Made by a program: the position numbers and the translations under genes. Below the pieces are notes generated by a model. That model was not told the origin of the DNA, made no database searches, and worked only from the letters and a program-made list of their open reading frames with translations. This document shows, piece by piece, positions 20,761-32,350 of a stretch of 64,000 nt of DNA (the first letter of the stretch is position 1; each line of letters begins with the position of its first letter). Source of the stretch: Melieria omissa (Eukaryota > Arthropoda > Insecta > Diptera > Ulidiidae); NCBI GenBank assembly GCA_963971225.1, contig OZ020268.1, forward strand, positions 38,943,348 through 39,007,347. Direction: 5' to 3'.

Positions 20761-20905
20761 AAGTGGCGCGCATAGGATTCTATTTTGGGCGTCGGGCGTT
20801 GCGTTGCTTACAACGTTGGAGCCGAATACCATTTGAAGCCATATTTGGTACCAGCAATTTTTGTGTTTGGGGGTTTGAACCTCCCCCCTCCTGTGTGCGC
20901 CGCTA
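20761..20905 (+). mobile_element. hAT-type MITE, GCGCACACAGG family (copy 2)
   Basis: The ends AAGTGGCGCGCATAGG and CCTGTGTGCGCCGCTA are imperfect inverted repeats. Flanks TTAGAGAC and CTAGAGAT agree at six of eight positions, consistent with an old 8-bp duplication. The body shares ATACCATTTGAAGCCATATT, CCAGCAATTTTTGTGTTTGG and GGGGGTTTGAACC with the other copies. Confidence 0.8.
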
Positions 20906-20913
20906 CTAGAGAT

Positions 20914-21560
20914 GAATCCCAGTCTATTCTTTCCAGGTGGCTTTTCTTATTATGAGATAAAATCTCAAAAAATCAGATGAAGTTCAGTCTTTTTTAGTGA
21001 CTTATGTAATCATAAGGTAACCTAAAAATTTTATGATAAAAATGCAGCGAATACATTACTCAATCAGATGAAAATACGCTTAAGTACTAATTCCAGAAAA
21101 CACAGGCTTTGATGCCTATGAGAAAATTGGTTATCTCGCTGTCAGGGACCTTTTCGAGCCGCAATTTCTCATCTATGGGGAGAGAGACTCTCTAGAATGA
21201 TATTAAGATATTAAGATATCATAAGTAACTTTTTGTAATGGGAGAAAATCATTTAAGAGAAAGTAAAAAGTATGTTTAGTAGATGGATTGCAATTGGAGC
21301 TCATTGTATTTTAGCTTCGTTAGTCATCAGTTGTAAATGATAACCTTTCTTAGACAAGTACCTAAGGAGACACAATACAAATCTTGAGTTAGAACAAAGT
21401 TAGTTAACACTAAATAAAATCATAGAAATAATAAATTTGCTTTCTTATACTTTGGATTTCCATGATTAACTTGTATCGTGTTTGAAAGTTTGGCACTTTA
21501 GTCTTTTGTTTTCCCTCTTTTTACAACAATGCACCGGACTTTGTCCGAAAAGTAAAGGAT
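20914..21560. other. Unassigned AT-rich stretch
   Basis: I see no RT, transposase or terminal repeat motif, and no long open frame. Confidence 0.4.
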
Positions 21561-22130
21561 CAAAGCAACTAAGTGAAGCACCTTCAACAATCGTGTTACA
21601 ACATTTCTAGCAATAAGCAATTTTCCACATCATCACCTCGTCGGCACGCGATAATGCAGCCGCAGCCGCAGTGTTGTGACGGTCGCGGCTGCGGCCTGTC
21701 GGCTGTCGCTGCCGATCGGCTGCCGCTGTCATGGCTAGCAAATGGCAATTTTATCCACTCGCTTTACTGCTTTATTTACTGCTCGCCGCGTGCGACCATG
21801 TGACAAACGCATCGGGCGAATAAATTAACCGCCAAGTCATGTTGACGTTTATTGTCAACACTTGTAACGAGATGCGCGGCGCACGCTTTTGCGCCACTTC
21901 CGACTCACTGCGACAACGGCGGCGGCGGCGGCCCATAGTCGACTTCGTTTTTGGTTTGGCCGTTCGCGCACCAAGTGGAATCCAATTGCCGCACTGCCAT
22001 ATATTGCAGTGTAATTAATGTGCGTCTGTTGGGGCACGCATGTGCGGCGGCACTGGTCAAAGCCGCCGCCACGCATTGACAGATGCGCTGACGATGCGCC
22101 AACAACGTGTGGTGTCAAAAGTTGGAAAGC
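21561..22130. other. GC-rich low-repeat island
   Basis: GCC/CGG-rich with short overlapping open frames on both strands (for example 21573-21803 plus, 21855-22118 minus), none with a recognisable motif. Not called as genes. Confidence 0.5.
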
Positions 22131-22379
22131 AAAAACAACAAGTTGGCAACATGTTTAAATGGCTTTAACGTTGGAACACTTTGAAGAGACAGAGCCATGA
22201 GGAACTTTGAAGAAGCCAAAATCCTCTGCAAGCCCGAAGATCCAAGAACTGTCGGTGTCTTGCAATCATTTCGATGAAAAGATGTTAAGATCATCTTAGG
22301 TTGACTGGCCACTTCTTTGTGGGTGGACATAGTAGACAGAGTTAGATGCACCAAATGTCTTTGGAAGGGGGCGAGAGGT

Positions 22380-22750
22380 CTCATAGACCAACTTTTTTGA
22401 TCCTGACTGGCGCTTGCAAAAAGGCAGCTAATGAACCTAGGAGCTTCAATCTTTACGAACCTGAAGGAGGTCTGACAAAATTATATTATCGATTTACTTA
22501 AGTTCATCAATAATGTTCGGATATTCATAGAGTAATGAAGTCTCCGTAATTTTGACTGGTGTCGTTTGGAAACTTACTCATGCACCCTTTACAAACCTGA
22601 AGGAGATTTCACTTCTTTCTATGATCGATTTACTAAAGTTCACCAATTACGCTGGGATATTCATGGAGCAATGAAGTCTCCGTACATTCAACTGGCGTCC
22701 TTAAGGACCTGACTGCTCTATGCGTGGCCTTTAACCGGCCAGTGAGGGAC
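22380..22750. repeat. Two-copy tandem repeat (~136 bp) joined to a LINE 3' end
   Basis: The block starting AACCTGAAGGAGGT at about 22459 recurs as AACCTGAAGGAGAT at about 22595. The two share TATTCATxGAGxAATGAAGTCTCCGTA and ACTGGxGTC. The tail CTATGCGTGGCCTTTAACCGGCCAGT (about 22716-22741) matches the LINE 3' end at 38758-38784, so the repeat may be part of, or an internal duplication in, a LINE 3' UTR. Confidence 0.65.
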
Positions 22751-22786
22751 AACAAAAACCTTATGAGTTATTCAGCCTCAGCAAGC

Positions 22787-24190
22787 AACTACAATAACAA
22801 AACTATTTATGTAGTTAAATTAAAACTAAAAAATTAAATTGAAATTCAAAAATTAAATTAATAAATTCAATTAAAGTAACAATTTAAAATTTAAAAATTT
22901 AATCAAACTAAAAAATAAATCAAAATAAAAAAAATTAATTAATTAATTAATTAAAAAAAAATTTTAAAACTTAATCAGAAGTAATAAATTAAATTAAAAT
23001 TAAAAATTCAATTAAAACTAAAAAATTAAATTCAAATTAAAAAGTTTAGTTAATATTAAAAAATTAAATCAAAATAAACAAATTAAATTAAAGTTAAAAA
23101 ATAAAATTAAAATTAAAAAAAAAATAAAATTAAAATTAAACAAAGTAAATTAAAAATTAAATTAAAAGTAAAAAATAAATTAAAATAACAAAATTAAATT
23201 AAAATTAAAAATTAAATTGAAATTAAAAAATCAAGTTAAAATTTAATTAAAAAAATTAAATCAAGAAATTTATAAAATTAAATTAAAAAAAATCCAATTG
23301 AATTTTAGAAATTAAATTATAAAAAAGTAAATTAAATTAAAACAAAAAAAATGAACTACAATTAATAAATTAAATTAAAATTAAAAATTATATTACATTG
23401 GGGTTAAAAAATTTACATTGAAAGTAAACAATAAACTAAAATGAAACAATTAAATTAAAATTAAAAATTATAGTGAAATTAAAAAAAAAATTAAATCAAT
23501 AGTAAAAAATTAAATAAAATTAATTATAATTCAAAAAATTCAATTTAAAAACTAAATTAAAATTAAAAATTAAATTAAAATTAAAATATTATATTGAATT
23601 TAAAATGTAAAGTAAAATATAAAACTAAATTGAAACTAAAAATGAAATAAAAAAGTTAAATTGAAATACAAAATTGTCAAAAATTAAACAAACAAACTAA
23701 ATTAAAATTAAAACATTAAATTGAAAAACTGAATTAAAATGAAAAATGTAAAAAATTAAGAAAAACTGAATCAAAAATTAAAAATTTAAAATGTAAAAAT
23801 TAAATTGAATTAGAAAATAAAATTTAAATAAAAAACTAAACTGAAATTAAAAATTAAATAAAAAAATTAAATTGAAATAAAAAATTGAATTAAAATAGAT
23901 AAAAAATTTAATCAAAATTTTTTTTATTTTTTTATGAAATTAAAATTAAAAAATTAATTGAAATAAAAAATTAAATTAAAATTAAAGAATTTAATCAAAA
24001 TAAAAAAATTAAATTAAATTTTAGAAATCGAATTAATATAAAAAATTAAATTAATATTCAAAAATTAAACCCAAATAAAAAAATTAAACTAAAATTAAAC
24101 TAAAAAAGAATTGAATCAAAATAAACAAATTAAATTAAACAAAAAAATTAAAATAAAATAAAAAAATTAAATTAAAATTAAAACATTAAA
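22787..24190 (+). repeat. A-rich AT array with degenerate AAATTAAA units, 1.4 kb
   Basis: The segment consists almost wholly of A and T, with few C or G, built from irregular repetitions of TTAAATTAAAATTAAAAA. The plus strand is strongly A-biased, so it is not a random AT mixture but a strand-asymmetric expansion. A shorter array of the same texture lies at 26340-26815. There is no coding content. Confidence 0.9.
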
Positions 24191-26055
24191 ACTTGTTAGT
24201 GGTTCTTAACGCATAGTTTGAGGGGTCTTTCAATGATTACCTGTTCTTTGATTACACTACACAACACAAAAAATGCATCTTAAAACAAAACTATTTTCTA
24301 TAGTAGTCCAGTCATAGTAGTCCATTCAGTCCCTGAATACGAAAATATTATCTGATTTTTTTTTTCAAGCCCTAAAAAGACTTTGGACGCTATGAATTTC
24401 AAATATTTTCAACCATCGCATATAAAATGTAATCACTTTCAGAGCACTTTCCTTTTATTTTCTTGGCATTGCAGGGTTAAAAAGTGAATGTCAAGTAAAG
24501 TCCCCAGACTCAGATTTGTTGCTGCTTAGGTGCTGGACCACTTAAAATGCAGCAAACGCAACGTGTGCGGTAATTGGAACTGGCTGCGACAATTATTTTT
24601 CAATCGCAGTGCAATAAACGCACAACAACAAAAACCACTTGAAGCAAAGGTATCAGCACAGTGCTGGAACAACAATGTTGAGACGCAGCTGACATACAGC
24701 ACACTTGCATACAAACATTATTTAGTAGATATGTAAAAAAGTATGAATTGTACTCATTTGTGGCTTTTGCGTTTGTATTTTGGCACTTTTGGGTTGACAG
24801 CGAAACGTCCATTGGAGTTGTTGTTGCTGTTGTACTATTTTGACAACATTTGACAGCACAATGCCACCAATTCCGAATGGAAAATAATTTGCCGGTGATA
24901 GGCAGCGGCTATTAGCTGACCGTATCAATGCCGCATCAGCCGGCGCGTAACGTCCAAGCGGGCCGGTCCATTCAAATCGCAGCTGACGCGCCTGTCGCGC
25001 ACCGTTCGCCTCCTGCGGAGATATGGACTTAACCGTAAAAGACGACGGGCAATGCTGACAGCACATCAGCGCCGAAGCCAATGGCCGCTCAACGTTTATG
25101 GATTTTTGGTTTCGCATTATTGTTGTTGTTGTTTTCTACTTACAAGTGTATTTGGTCAATTAAGTTTCGCAAGCGCGCCAGCCAGTCAGCCAGCCAGCCG
25201 ACTGGCCGGCCAGCCACTAAAATTCAAATTAAACATAACTAAAAGTTCGCGCGCGCAAAAACGGAACGCTTCATAGTCGTACGAGCACATTTTGTGTAGC
25301 AAATTTGCATATCTAACATGGGACATCTGCGCGCAATTCCTGCTGCCGCTTGCCGCGCCGCATTAGCCAATGCCAATTGGCCGTCGTCGTCGTTGCTGTT
25401 GCTGTTGCCGCCGACCGATGCCGCACAGCACACATGGCGCAGTGCAGCTTTGACAGACACAGCTAACCGCCAAATTTGCGCGCTCGCCAGCCGTACAAAA
25501 GCACAACAATAAAACGGCAAAACAACAAATTTGCATGAAAAATTTGAAAATTAAAAATATAAAAAGCAACAGCAGCAGCGAAACGGTAGTCGCCGCGTTT
25601 CGAGTATCGTTTGGGTGCTTTGTTGTGTGTGGCACGAAAACGTTTGCTTGACTGCATTTGGTCAAGAAAACGCTGCAACTTTGCTTGAATGCGTTGAATG
25701 TTCGTACATAGCTATAAATATATATGTATACGGTACATAACTATGTATGTATTTATATAGGTATGTGTGAGTTTTTGGTTGAATGTGGCCGGGGGTCGGC
25801 GTGTGCGACCAAGTTGCCGCCGCCACTTGACGCATCAAAAACGCAGCCAAGCGCAGAGATGACACCGAAATATTGTTGAAAGAATAACAGTATTTTTGAG
25901 CACAAAAGTCCTACAACTAAGGGAGAGGGAGGTGCTTAATGACTCGAGGATTAAAGACTTCCACCTTTGGTCAAAGCGGTCAACGACCTCAACGATTATC
26001 TCCAGCTCACAGGTGTTGGAAACAGCATTAAGAGAAAGGTTTTGAATTTGACTTT
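24191..26055. other. Low-repeat island between two AT arrays
   Basis: Moderate GC with CAA/TTG triplets and a TATA/GTAT-rich segment at 25700-25760. Open frames (for example 24722-25117 minus, 25363-25665 minus) are motif-free and overlap in opposite phases. I see no gene. Confidence 0.5.
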
Positions 26056-26059
26056 TTGG

Positions 26060-26335
26060 TTTAGAATTCATTAAGGAAATCAACGAAAATGGTCAACAAA
26101 GCCTGGAATTTTGGATTCTTTCTCTGGTAGTTTTTTGGATTTCGGTTGTTGTTTCAACCCGATGTTGTTTCAGCAACAAATTCAGTTCAGTCGGCACACG
26201 GCTTCAGTTCAAAACGTGGTGCATAATGCTCTGTACCGATCGGCATGAGACACCAAGATTGGCTGGGAGATCCCTGATGCTCAGACCACGAATTGCAAGG
26301 CCAATTTTTTTAATTGGTTTTATAAGGAACACACG
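26060..26335 (-). mobile_element. mariner-like transposase relic (N-terminal HTH region)
   Basis: The minus frame reads LAIRGLSIRDLPANLGVSC, then RSVQSIMHHVLN and LLLKQHRVETT. The order resembles the second helix-turn-helix of mariner-family transposases followed by the K-x-HRV segment. Stop codons interrupt it and no TIR is visible. Moderate confidence on the family. Confidence 0.55.
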
Positions 26336-26339
26336 ACTG

Positions 26340-26815
26340 TAGACAAGGACAATTAAAATTAAATACAAAATTTAATTGAAATGAAAAAATTTAATAAAAA
26401 AAAATTAAATTAAAATAAAATAATTAAATTCAAATAAAAAGATTAAATAAGTATAAGTAAAAAATTAAATAAAAAAATTAAATTAAAATCACATTTATAT
26501 TAAAAAGTTAAATTAAATATAAAAAATAAATTAAAATAAAAGAAATAAAAAAAGAGTAAATTAAAATTAAAAATAAATTAAAAAAATAAATAAAAAAAGG
26601 TAAAAAATTAAATAAAAATTAAAAAACATTATATTGAAATAAAATAATTAAATTCAAATAAAAAGATTAAATTAAAAGTATAAAATTAAATAAAAAATTA
26701 AATTGAAAGTAAAAACTTAAATTAAAATGTTGAATAAATATATAAAAAATTAAATTTAAATTAAAAAAATTTTACTAAAATTAAAAAAATAAATTGAAAT
26801 GGAAAATTTAAGGCT
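26340..26815 (+). repeat. Second A-rich AT array
   Basis: About 470 bp of irregular AAATTAAAATAAAA units with very few G or C and the same A-biased strand as 22787-24190. Confidence 0.85.
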
Positions 26816-26819
26816 TTTA

Positions 26820-27110
26820 GGCTCTTTGGATTACTTGTACCTTTTTGCTTTCGACAATCTCAAGTCCCCGTAGACTAACGTTAATATTTTCAATGCTTTC
26901 GAGTATGGTTTTTTATTAGAAAGGCACAACTTTGGACAAACTCTTTGCTCAACTAAATTCGATTCGACACAACAAACTCCGACTTGTTTAGAAAGGTTTA
27001 ATGCAGAAGTTTTCGACAGATACCTAACACTCAAACTAATATTTGGGCACCAGATAATGGATGTAACACCAAACTAGAAAGAAGATTTTGACAATATCTT
27101 AAGTGGTATT
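26820..27110. repeat. Unclassified dispersed repeat (partner at 4440-4600)
   Basis: It aligns with 4440-4600 in the same orientation. Each copy runs through AAGATTTTGACAATATCT before diverging. No protein is recognised. Confidence 0.5.
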
Positions 27111-27480
27111 GGAAGGGAGCCGAGAAAGTGAACCCTAGAGGGTCCAATTTCTCAACTACTCACGCGAGATAGCCCATTGTTCTTAAAACTCCTGAGGGAA
27201 GCGTGATAGAGATGATTAAGGTGGGGTTATAAGAGAGAAAGAAAGAAGGCAAGTGATAGAGAAGGAAAGGAACGCCTTCCTGCACGAGTGTCCTGGATAC
27301 TTTAATGAATTTTAGGAGAATACACAGAGTACGAGAATGGACCTCGTCCATCCTCATAACATCAGAACGCAAAATCCCAAATCTCCTAATCTTGTTCTAG
27401 CGAAGGCGAGACATGCACAAAGAAAGAGTTCTGTGCTGTCTATCTCTTTCAGACAAAATGCGCAAGTTGGATCCTCGATG
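27110..27480 (-). mobile_element. LINE 3' end relic
   Basis: The reverse complement aligns with 34330-34690, sharing GGACCTCGTCCATCCTCATAAC (in plus), GGAGCCGAGAAAGTGAACCC and GAGAGAAAGAAAG-like purine tracts. The partner follows an RNase H-coding LINE on the plus strand, so this copy is the tail of the same family on the minus strand. Confidence 0.65.
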
Positions 27481-27499
27481 ATGGCCATTGTGTTGGTGT

Positions 27500-28480
27500 T
27501 TATTTGAATGGGAAATTTTTTAAATTTTTATCAAAAAGTAAATTATGACTTTACAACATGATTTGGTATGCTTTTGTTGTTAATAAAATTAATAACTCAA
27601 CGCAACTCAACTCGTGTGTCTGTGAAATCAAGTTGATTCTGTTGTGGGCTAGGAACATGTTCGGACAGCATGAAAGCACATGAACCGGTAAAGAGAAGGT
27701 CACTAATAGACCCCGACCTAGGATTGGACTCGTCGATCGAAGTACTGGTCCATATTTGAATTATTACAAGACAACACGAAAGTTGGATGGACATTAACAA
27801 CAACAGCACTACAGAGATCGGACTACAACAGAGATCGTTGGAATAGCGTGGAGGTTGAACCTTTTGGAAAGCTGAGAGCTTGTTCTATTCAATGCTTCAT
27901 AACTCAGAGCTCTCGCTCGTTTAGTTAAGAAATTACTTTAAGTTTAGAAAGATGAGCTTCAGAGCTCTCGCTTTTTTGGTTTAGAAGTTATGGAATTTTT
28001 AAATCAGTGACAAACGTGTCAAGTTTTACGCCTCTATCTCTTCTAGTTTAGGAGCTACGGGCATTTGAAGTTCAAGTCTTTATTTTTGCTACTTTTTGTT
28101 GGAATAGCGAGGAGGTGGAACCCATTTTGGAAAGCTGAGAACTTGATCTATCCAATGCGATGCAATTCGTTTTAGTTAACAAATTACTTTTAGTTCCAAA
28201 AGATAAAAACTTGTACTACTTATCCGTTCGCTTGAAGGCTGAAATTATGCCAAATTTGGCACAACACTAAAAGTTCCAATTGAAAAGACTAAGTAAATTT
28301 GCAAGCTTTCGCTTTCGAGTGGCTATTGTCACAAAGGAGAGAAGGGATCAGAAGATCTTCCTTAGGCTTTTAACTTTATTGTCAAAATGAAGTTGGCATA
28401 TAAAATAAAGATTTCATATTTAGTAAACAACTGCCTAAATCACTGAAATTTTAAGACCTCTGACAGCTACAAAGAGACCA
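27500..28480. repeat. Unclassified sequence with a ~263-bp direct duplication
   Basis: GTTGGAATAGCGTGGAGG at 27836 recurs as GTTGGAATAGCGAGGAGG at 28099. Both are followed by CTTTTGGAAAGCTGAGA or its variant and ATCCAATGC-like text. The region between contains AGAGCTCTCGCT twice (27907, 27962). No coding motif is seen; it is probably an old tandem duplication. Confidence 0.6.
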
Positions 28481-28502
28481 ACAGTCAAGCTATGTATTTA
28501 CT

Positions 28503-28962
28503 AAAATCTGACCGAAGGTGGATTTTGGGCCAAAGCCGAAGCAGAATTCTCGGCATAACTAAAATATTGGGCCGAAGGCCGAAGCCGAATACTAATGAAA
28601 ATTGTTTTAAGAAAAAAATCTGATAAAGTTTAGCCGTTCTTTTTTAAATTATTTTTTTTTGTTCCACTTGAGAATAAATCAAAATATCTATATCGTAAAA
28701 AGTTTCTGACAAAAAAAAAAACACTTAACAATTCAATTTACATTATTACCTGGAGGACATAATTTTTATTAACCGAATTTCTGATGTCCGAAATATCAGT
28801 AAAATTCGATATTTGTTATGTTAAATACTTTGAAACAGAGCATATTGCTTTACATTCCAGGGTAAAAATCTTCGGCTAAAGTATTCGGCTATTTTGGCCG
28901 AAGCCGAGGATTTAAAATTGGCCGAATACCAAAGCTGAAGACAAATATTTGGTCGGACACTT
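28503..28962. mobile_element. hAT-type MITE relic with CCGAAG-rich ends
   Basis: The left side has CTGACCGAAGG and GGCCAAAGCCGAAGC. The right side, reverse-complemented, has AAGTGTCCGACCAAAT and TTCGGCC. The long, imperfect inverted ends resemble those of the better copy at 57631-58267. Target duplication is not identifiable. Confidence 0.55.
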
Positions 28963-29008
28963 GTATTCAGCAGCCAGTACAGCATTCTGGACTGCTCGAC
29001 AGTTATGC

Positions 29009-29982
29009 CAGCGTTGCCATATATAGGGTGTTTTTTTTTAGAGGTATAGAACTTCGAATTGACATAAAACACAAGAAAATCGTTTTAATGTCCATCAATT
29101 TAGCTTTATTGGAAGGATAATTTTATGCCATTAATGTTTAAATATGATTTCGGGCATGTGGCCGCCGCGGCTGGCTCGAATAAAGCCAATTCTACAGGTC
29201 CAATTTTCAACCAGCTCCAATTGCTGTGCACGGTGGCGAATCGATTCATTCGGGTCCTCTTCAACATTTTGCTCTACAGCGGCAATTGTTTCTTCGGTGC
29301 GCACTGTTCGACGACTCTGCGGATGCGTATTATCACATAGAGTAAACGTAGTGCGAAAACGACCCATGGTTAACCGATGGATGGACCGATTTTGCTCTGA
29401 TGGACGATTATGTCGACCATAAAATGGACGGAGCTTGCGGTAAACTGTTCATGATGAAATGGCAAACCAAACTGAACATAAATGACATTAGAGTTGCCAG
29501 ATTTGACCACAAAATGCCAGTTTTATCTCTATTCGAAAAACAAACCTCTAAAAAAAACACCCTATACCTGCAATGATTTTCTTCTAAATCTTAAAAAAGC
29601 AGACATTTCAAAAATCTTCTAAAAATTTTTTTAAATAATGGATGTAAGGAATTACTTTAACTTTTCATAAAATAATAGAAAATATTTAATTGTTTTTTAT
29701 TGCAAGCTTTTTCTTTATTCAGTTTCAGCTTCACAAGAACTTCAGTACAAACAAAGCATAAAAAAATGAGATCGGATCGGAATAAATTAAACACTTTGAG
29801 GCATTAAATTTAATTTAATTGGACTCTTCCAATCATCAAGGCGTCAGTTCCATGATGATGTGAATGTATTAACATTCAAATTTCCTAAACTTTCTCCTTA
29901 ACAATTCTTCCTCCAAAAAATTCTCCTAAAAGAACAAGAATCTCCTAAATCGAGGAGGAAATCTACCGATCTGGCAACGCTG
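29009..29982 (+). mobile_element. hAT-type MITE (GTTGCCAGAT family) carrying a nested mariner
   Basis: The ends CAGCGTTGCCATAT and GATCTGGCAACGCTG are the family TIR. The flanks AGTTATGC (29001-29008) and AGTCATGC (29983-29990) are an 8-bp duplication with one mismatch. The right-hand 400 bp matches the complete copy at 5686-6075. A 541-bp mariner occupies 29024-29564, so the MITE itself is about 430 bp and predates the mariner. Confidence 0.85.
29024..29564 (-). mobile_element. Mariner-family deletion derivative, nested in the hAT MITE
   Basis: Its TIRs (TAGGGTGTTTTTTTT and AAAAAAAACACCCTA) are flanked by TA at 29022-29023 and 29565-29566. The minus-strand frame at 29131-29367 joins an N-terminal transposase segment (RTVRTEETIAAVEQNVEED) directly to a C-terminal one (ENWTCRIGFIRASRGGH), so the catalytic DDE/D core is deleted in frame. 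The element is therefore non-autonomous. The assignment to the Tc1/mariner superfamily rests on the TA target and the two peptide blocks. Confidence 0.85.
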
Positions 29983-29990
29983 AGTCATGC

Positions 29991-31010
29991 GAGTAGTGGC
30001 TTTTACACAGAGTGTGGCAATTATAGGCGGAGCAAAAACACGATGCCGATGCATTATTGAATTGCCAGTCAAATTGTCACAGGTTTCTTGGCGGAGTGAA
30101 AGGCACTAAAACTACACGCAAAATGCGCAAATTTTACCAACATTCAATATCTCTGTTTCTGTGTGTGTGCGGGTGAATTTTTTCGCCTAAAAGTGTTCGA
30201 ATTGTATGGGGGCGTGAGATTTGGGGCAAAGCTGCAGATGTAAAAGGTTTTTCATGTTTGTCAATGCCTGGCAATTTGGCATCGGTAAACAAGCAGCCAC
30301 ATGTGCTCGACTTCGACTCTGACTATCAGCATTTGGGTAATTTTCCGGTGTTTGTGCCAGTGCGGCGCTGCGGTAGCGACGCGTTTCCGTTCTCGATGTT
30401 TTGCTGTCTGGTTGAGCCACATTTAAAATGTGCACGAAAAACTGCAATGCCGCAAATCGACTCGAGTGCAGTGTGGTTTATTGCACGCGGCCATCGTTTA
30501 AAATCACTCGAGCTCAAAAGTGACTCTTTTTTCACTTTGCCACGTTTTTTGCTGAAATTTCATTTTCGTTTTCTTATCCGAATGTAGCCGTGTACGTTTG
30601 TAATCCGGTGCAGAGGTTAAAAGTGCCATTGAAATGTTAACGCATGCAAATTTGCCACACAATTGCGGCCACAGCGAAAAATGTTGAAGGGGAGCGCACA
30701 CAGCACATTTTGTATGCATTTTGTTAAATTTGGTGCAGGCGAAAGTTGCAAGTTGTTTCACTGGCACAGTGGTCCTATGTTGCAGTTATCCTCCCCTATC
30801 ACCCCAAATCCCATAAATCGCCGACTAATTTGTAATGCATTTAACATTAGCTGCGTTGGCTTTAATCCACAGAGCGACTAGAATTGCGTGGCCGTTGATT
30901 TTGAATCGCGTTACGCCACACGTAAATATTTCGCAGCGAGTGGCGACTTTAAACTGTCGCAATTAATTACAGAAGCGCACTAGTCGACTGCTTCCCTTGA
31001 CGCCGTCCTA
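29991..31010. other. Low-repeat island
   Basis: Moderate GC with no recognised transposon. Frames at 30187-30447 (minus), 30258-30587 (plus) and 30504-30767 (minus) overlap one another and lack motifs. No gene is called. Confidence 0.5.
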
Positions 31011-31135
31011 ATTGCGCTCTTTTCTTTATCCAGTTTTGGATATCCAAAATCCATGGTGGGTTTCTGACAAGAAAAGAAATCATGGAAAAATACAGCAATG
31101 AAAGGAAGTACCAGATAATTGAAGAAGTTCGTAGC

Positions 31136-31480
31136 TCACATCTTCTTCACAGTCACCAAGACCTGAGGAATGAGCCAGGAACCCAAATCACTAGTCTCTC
31201 GAATCTCAGGCATTCCAAAATCTTCATCAAAAGTTACAACTATAAATGGAACGAATAAGGCATTTTTCGTAAGAAAAGAACAGCTAAGAGAGATCTCTGG
31301 ACTTCTAACAAGAAGAAGATACATATGCATACATTGCGCATAGAATAAGTAAGCGTCTGTAGACTCTGGGAAACAGCGAAGGAGACTCCCGACCACATCA
31401 TACCGCGCTGTAATGCGGAATATCGCACGAGGAATTGTTACCTGGGCTAGTTTTTGTTTGCAAAAGAGAACATCATGCAC
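31136..31480 (+). mobile_element. LINE relic: C-terminal zinc knuckle
   Basis: The plus strand, allowing for frameshifts, reads HMHTLRIE, VCRLWETAKETPDHIIPRC and EYRTR, the C-x2-C...H...C pattern that ends ORF2 of RNase H-bearing LINEs. A 114-codon open frame on the opposite strand is a shadow. Confidence 0.6.
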
Positions 31481-31535
31481 CTGGACCCTCGTGAGTTATT
31501 AAATCTCTTAAGGTCAGTGGGTCTAGGGGATGTTA

Positions 31536-32011
31536 TCTAACCGTTAGGTTAGGTAGGGAACGGTATGTGCGGCACCAAGATCGCACTCCCACTTGGAGGC
31601 CGAATTGTAAATTCCTTCTTAAATGGTTCTGACCCTTACCAATTAGTATCAATCTGGGGCAAACCAGTTCGACCTCTTCAGAAAGGGGAGCAGAATTTAA
31701 ACTTTTGCCGCACAAGCCAGGACCTCTAGAAACATTGACCCTAGTCAGCATGCCTGCAGAGCCCGGCAGTGGCACAAGAAGTGTTGAATCGTTTCTACTT
31801 CTCTTTCTTCTCTGTGGCTTCTGCAGACATCACTGGAGGAGAGGCGCCATTTGATAAGCATAGATCCAATGGCAGAGTGTCCAGTGTTGACTCCAACGAG
31901 CTGTCTAATAGAGGTTCGACCCAAGGTCAGTGAAAATCGCGTCTTCCTCAAGGAAAGGGACAGCCATAGTGCTCGGCAGGTGTTGCAATCGGAGCTGCAA
32001 TGAAAACTCAA
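31536..32011 (-). mobile_element. LOA-like LINE relic: C-terminal and 3' UTR with GGTTAGG tail
   Basis: The minus frame 31745-32011 encodes IRQLVGVNTGHSAIGSML and SSSDVCRSHREEREVETIQ, then HFLCHC, the equivalent of the MVTGVITGHCAIGVML...CRSCGDED...HLLCHC region in the 9.7-kb LINE. The 3' UTR follows, ending in CCTAACC at 31536-31550 (plus strand GGTTAGGTAGG). It is a 5'-truncated, dead copy. Confidence 0.8.
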
Positions 32012-32232
32012 TGATTTTATTGGTCAACCCGACGAATCTATGAACCTATCTAACCGCTAATAGTAGACGTGCGGTCTCAGAGCACTTTAAAATCTGGAAA
32101 CTTAGCATAAATAGTGGGCTGGAAAATATCTCGTATGAGGTGGTCATGGATCATTGTGTTCCCTGATTGTGTGACAGGAGCGCTGTCATCATTCCTCTTT
32201 GAAACTCGAAAGAATCAGGCAAGTCAACCTAT
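32012..32232. other. Unassigned spacer
   Basis: Nothing was recognised between the LINE tail and the next MITE. Confidence 0.4.
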
Positions 32233-32350
32233 CAGTGGCGTACACAGGATTTCATTTTGGGGTAAAGTGGTTTCGTACACAACTTATGAGTCCAAAATCA
32301 GTTGAAACATATGCTTAAGAGGGGTTTGAAACCCCAAAACTCCCCTTGAT
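32233..32350 (+). mobile_element. hAT-type MITE, GCGCACACAGG family (copy 3, 3' end degraded)
   Basis: It begins CAGTGGCGTACACAGG and shares GATTTCATTTTGGGG, CAGTTGAAAC and GGGGTTTGAAACCCCAAAA with the family. The right terminus is not recognisable beyond about 32350. Confidence 0.7.
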
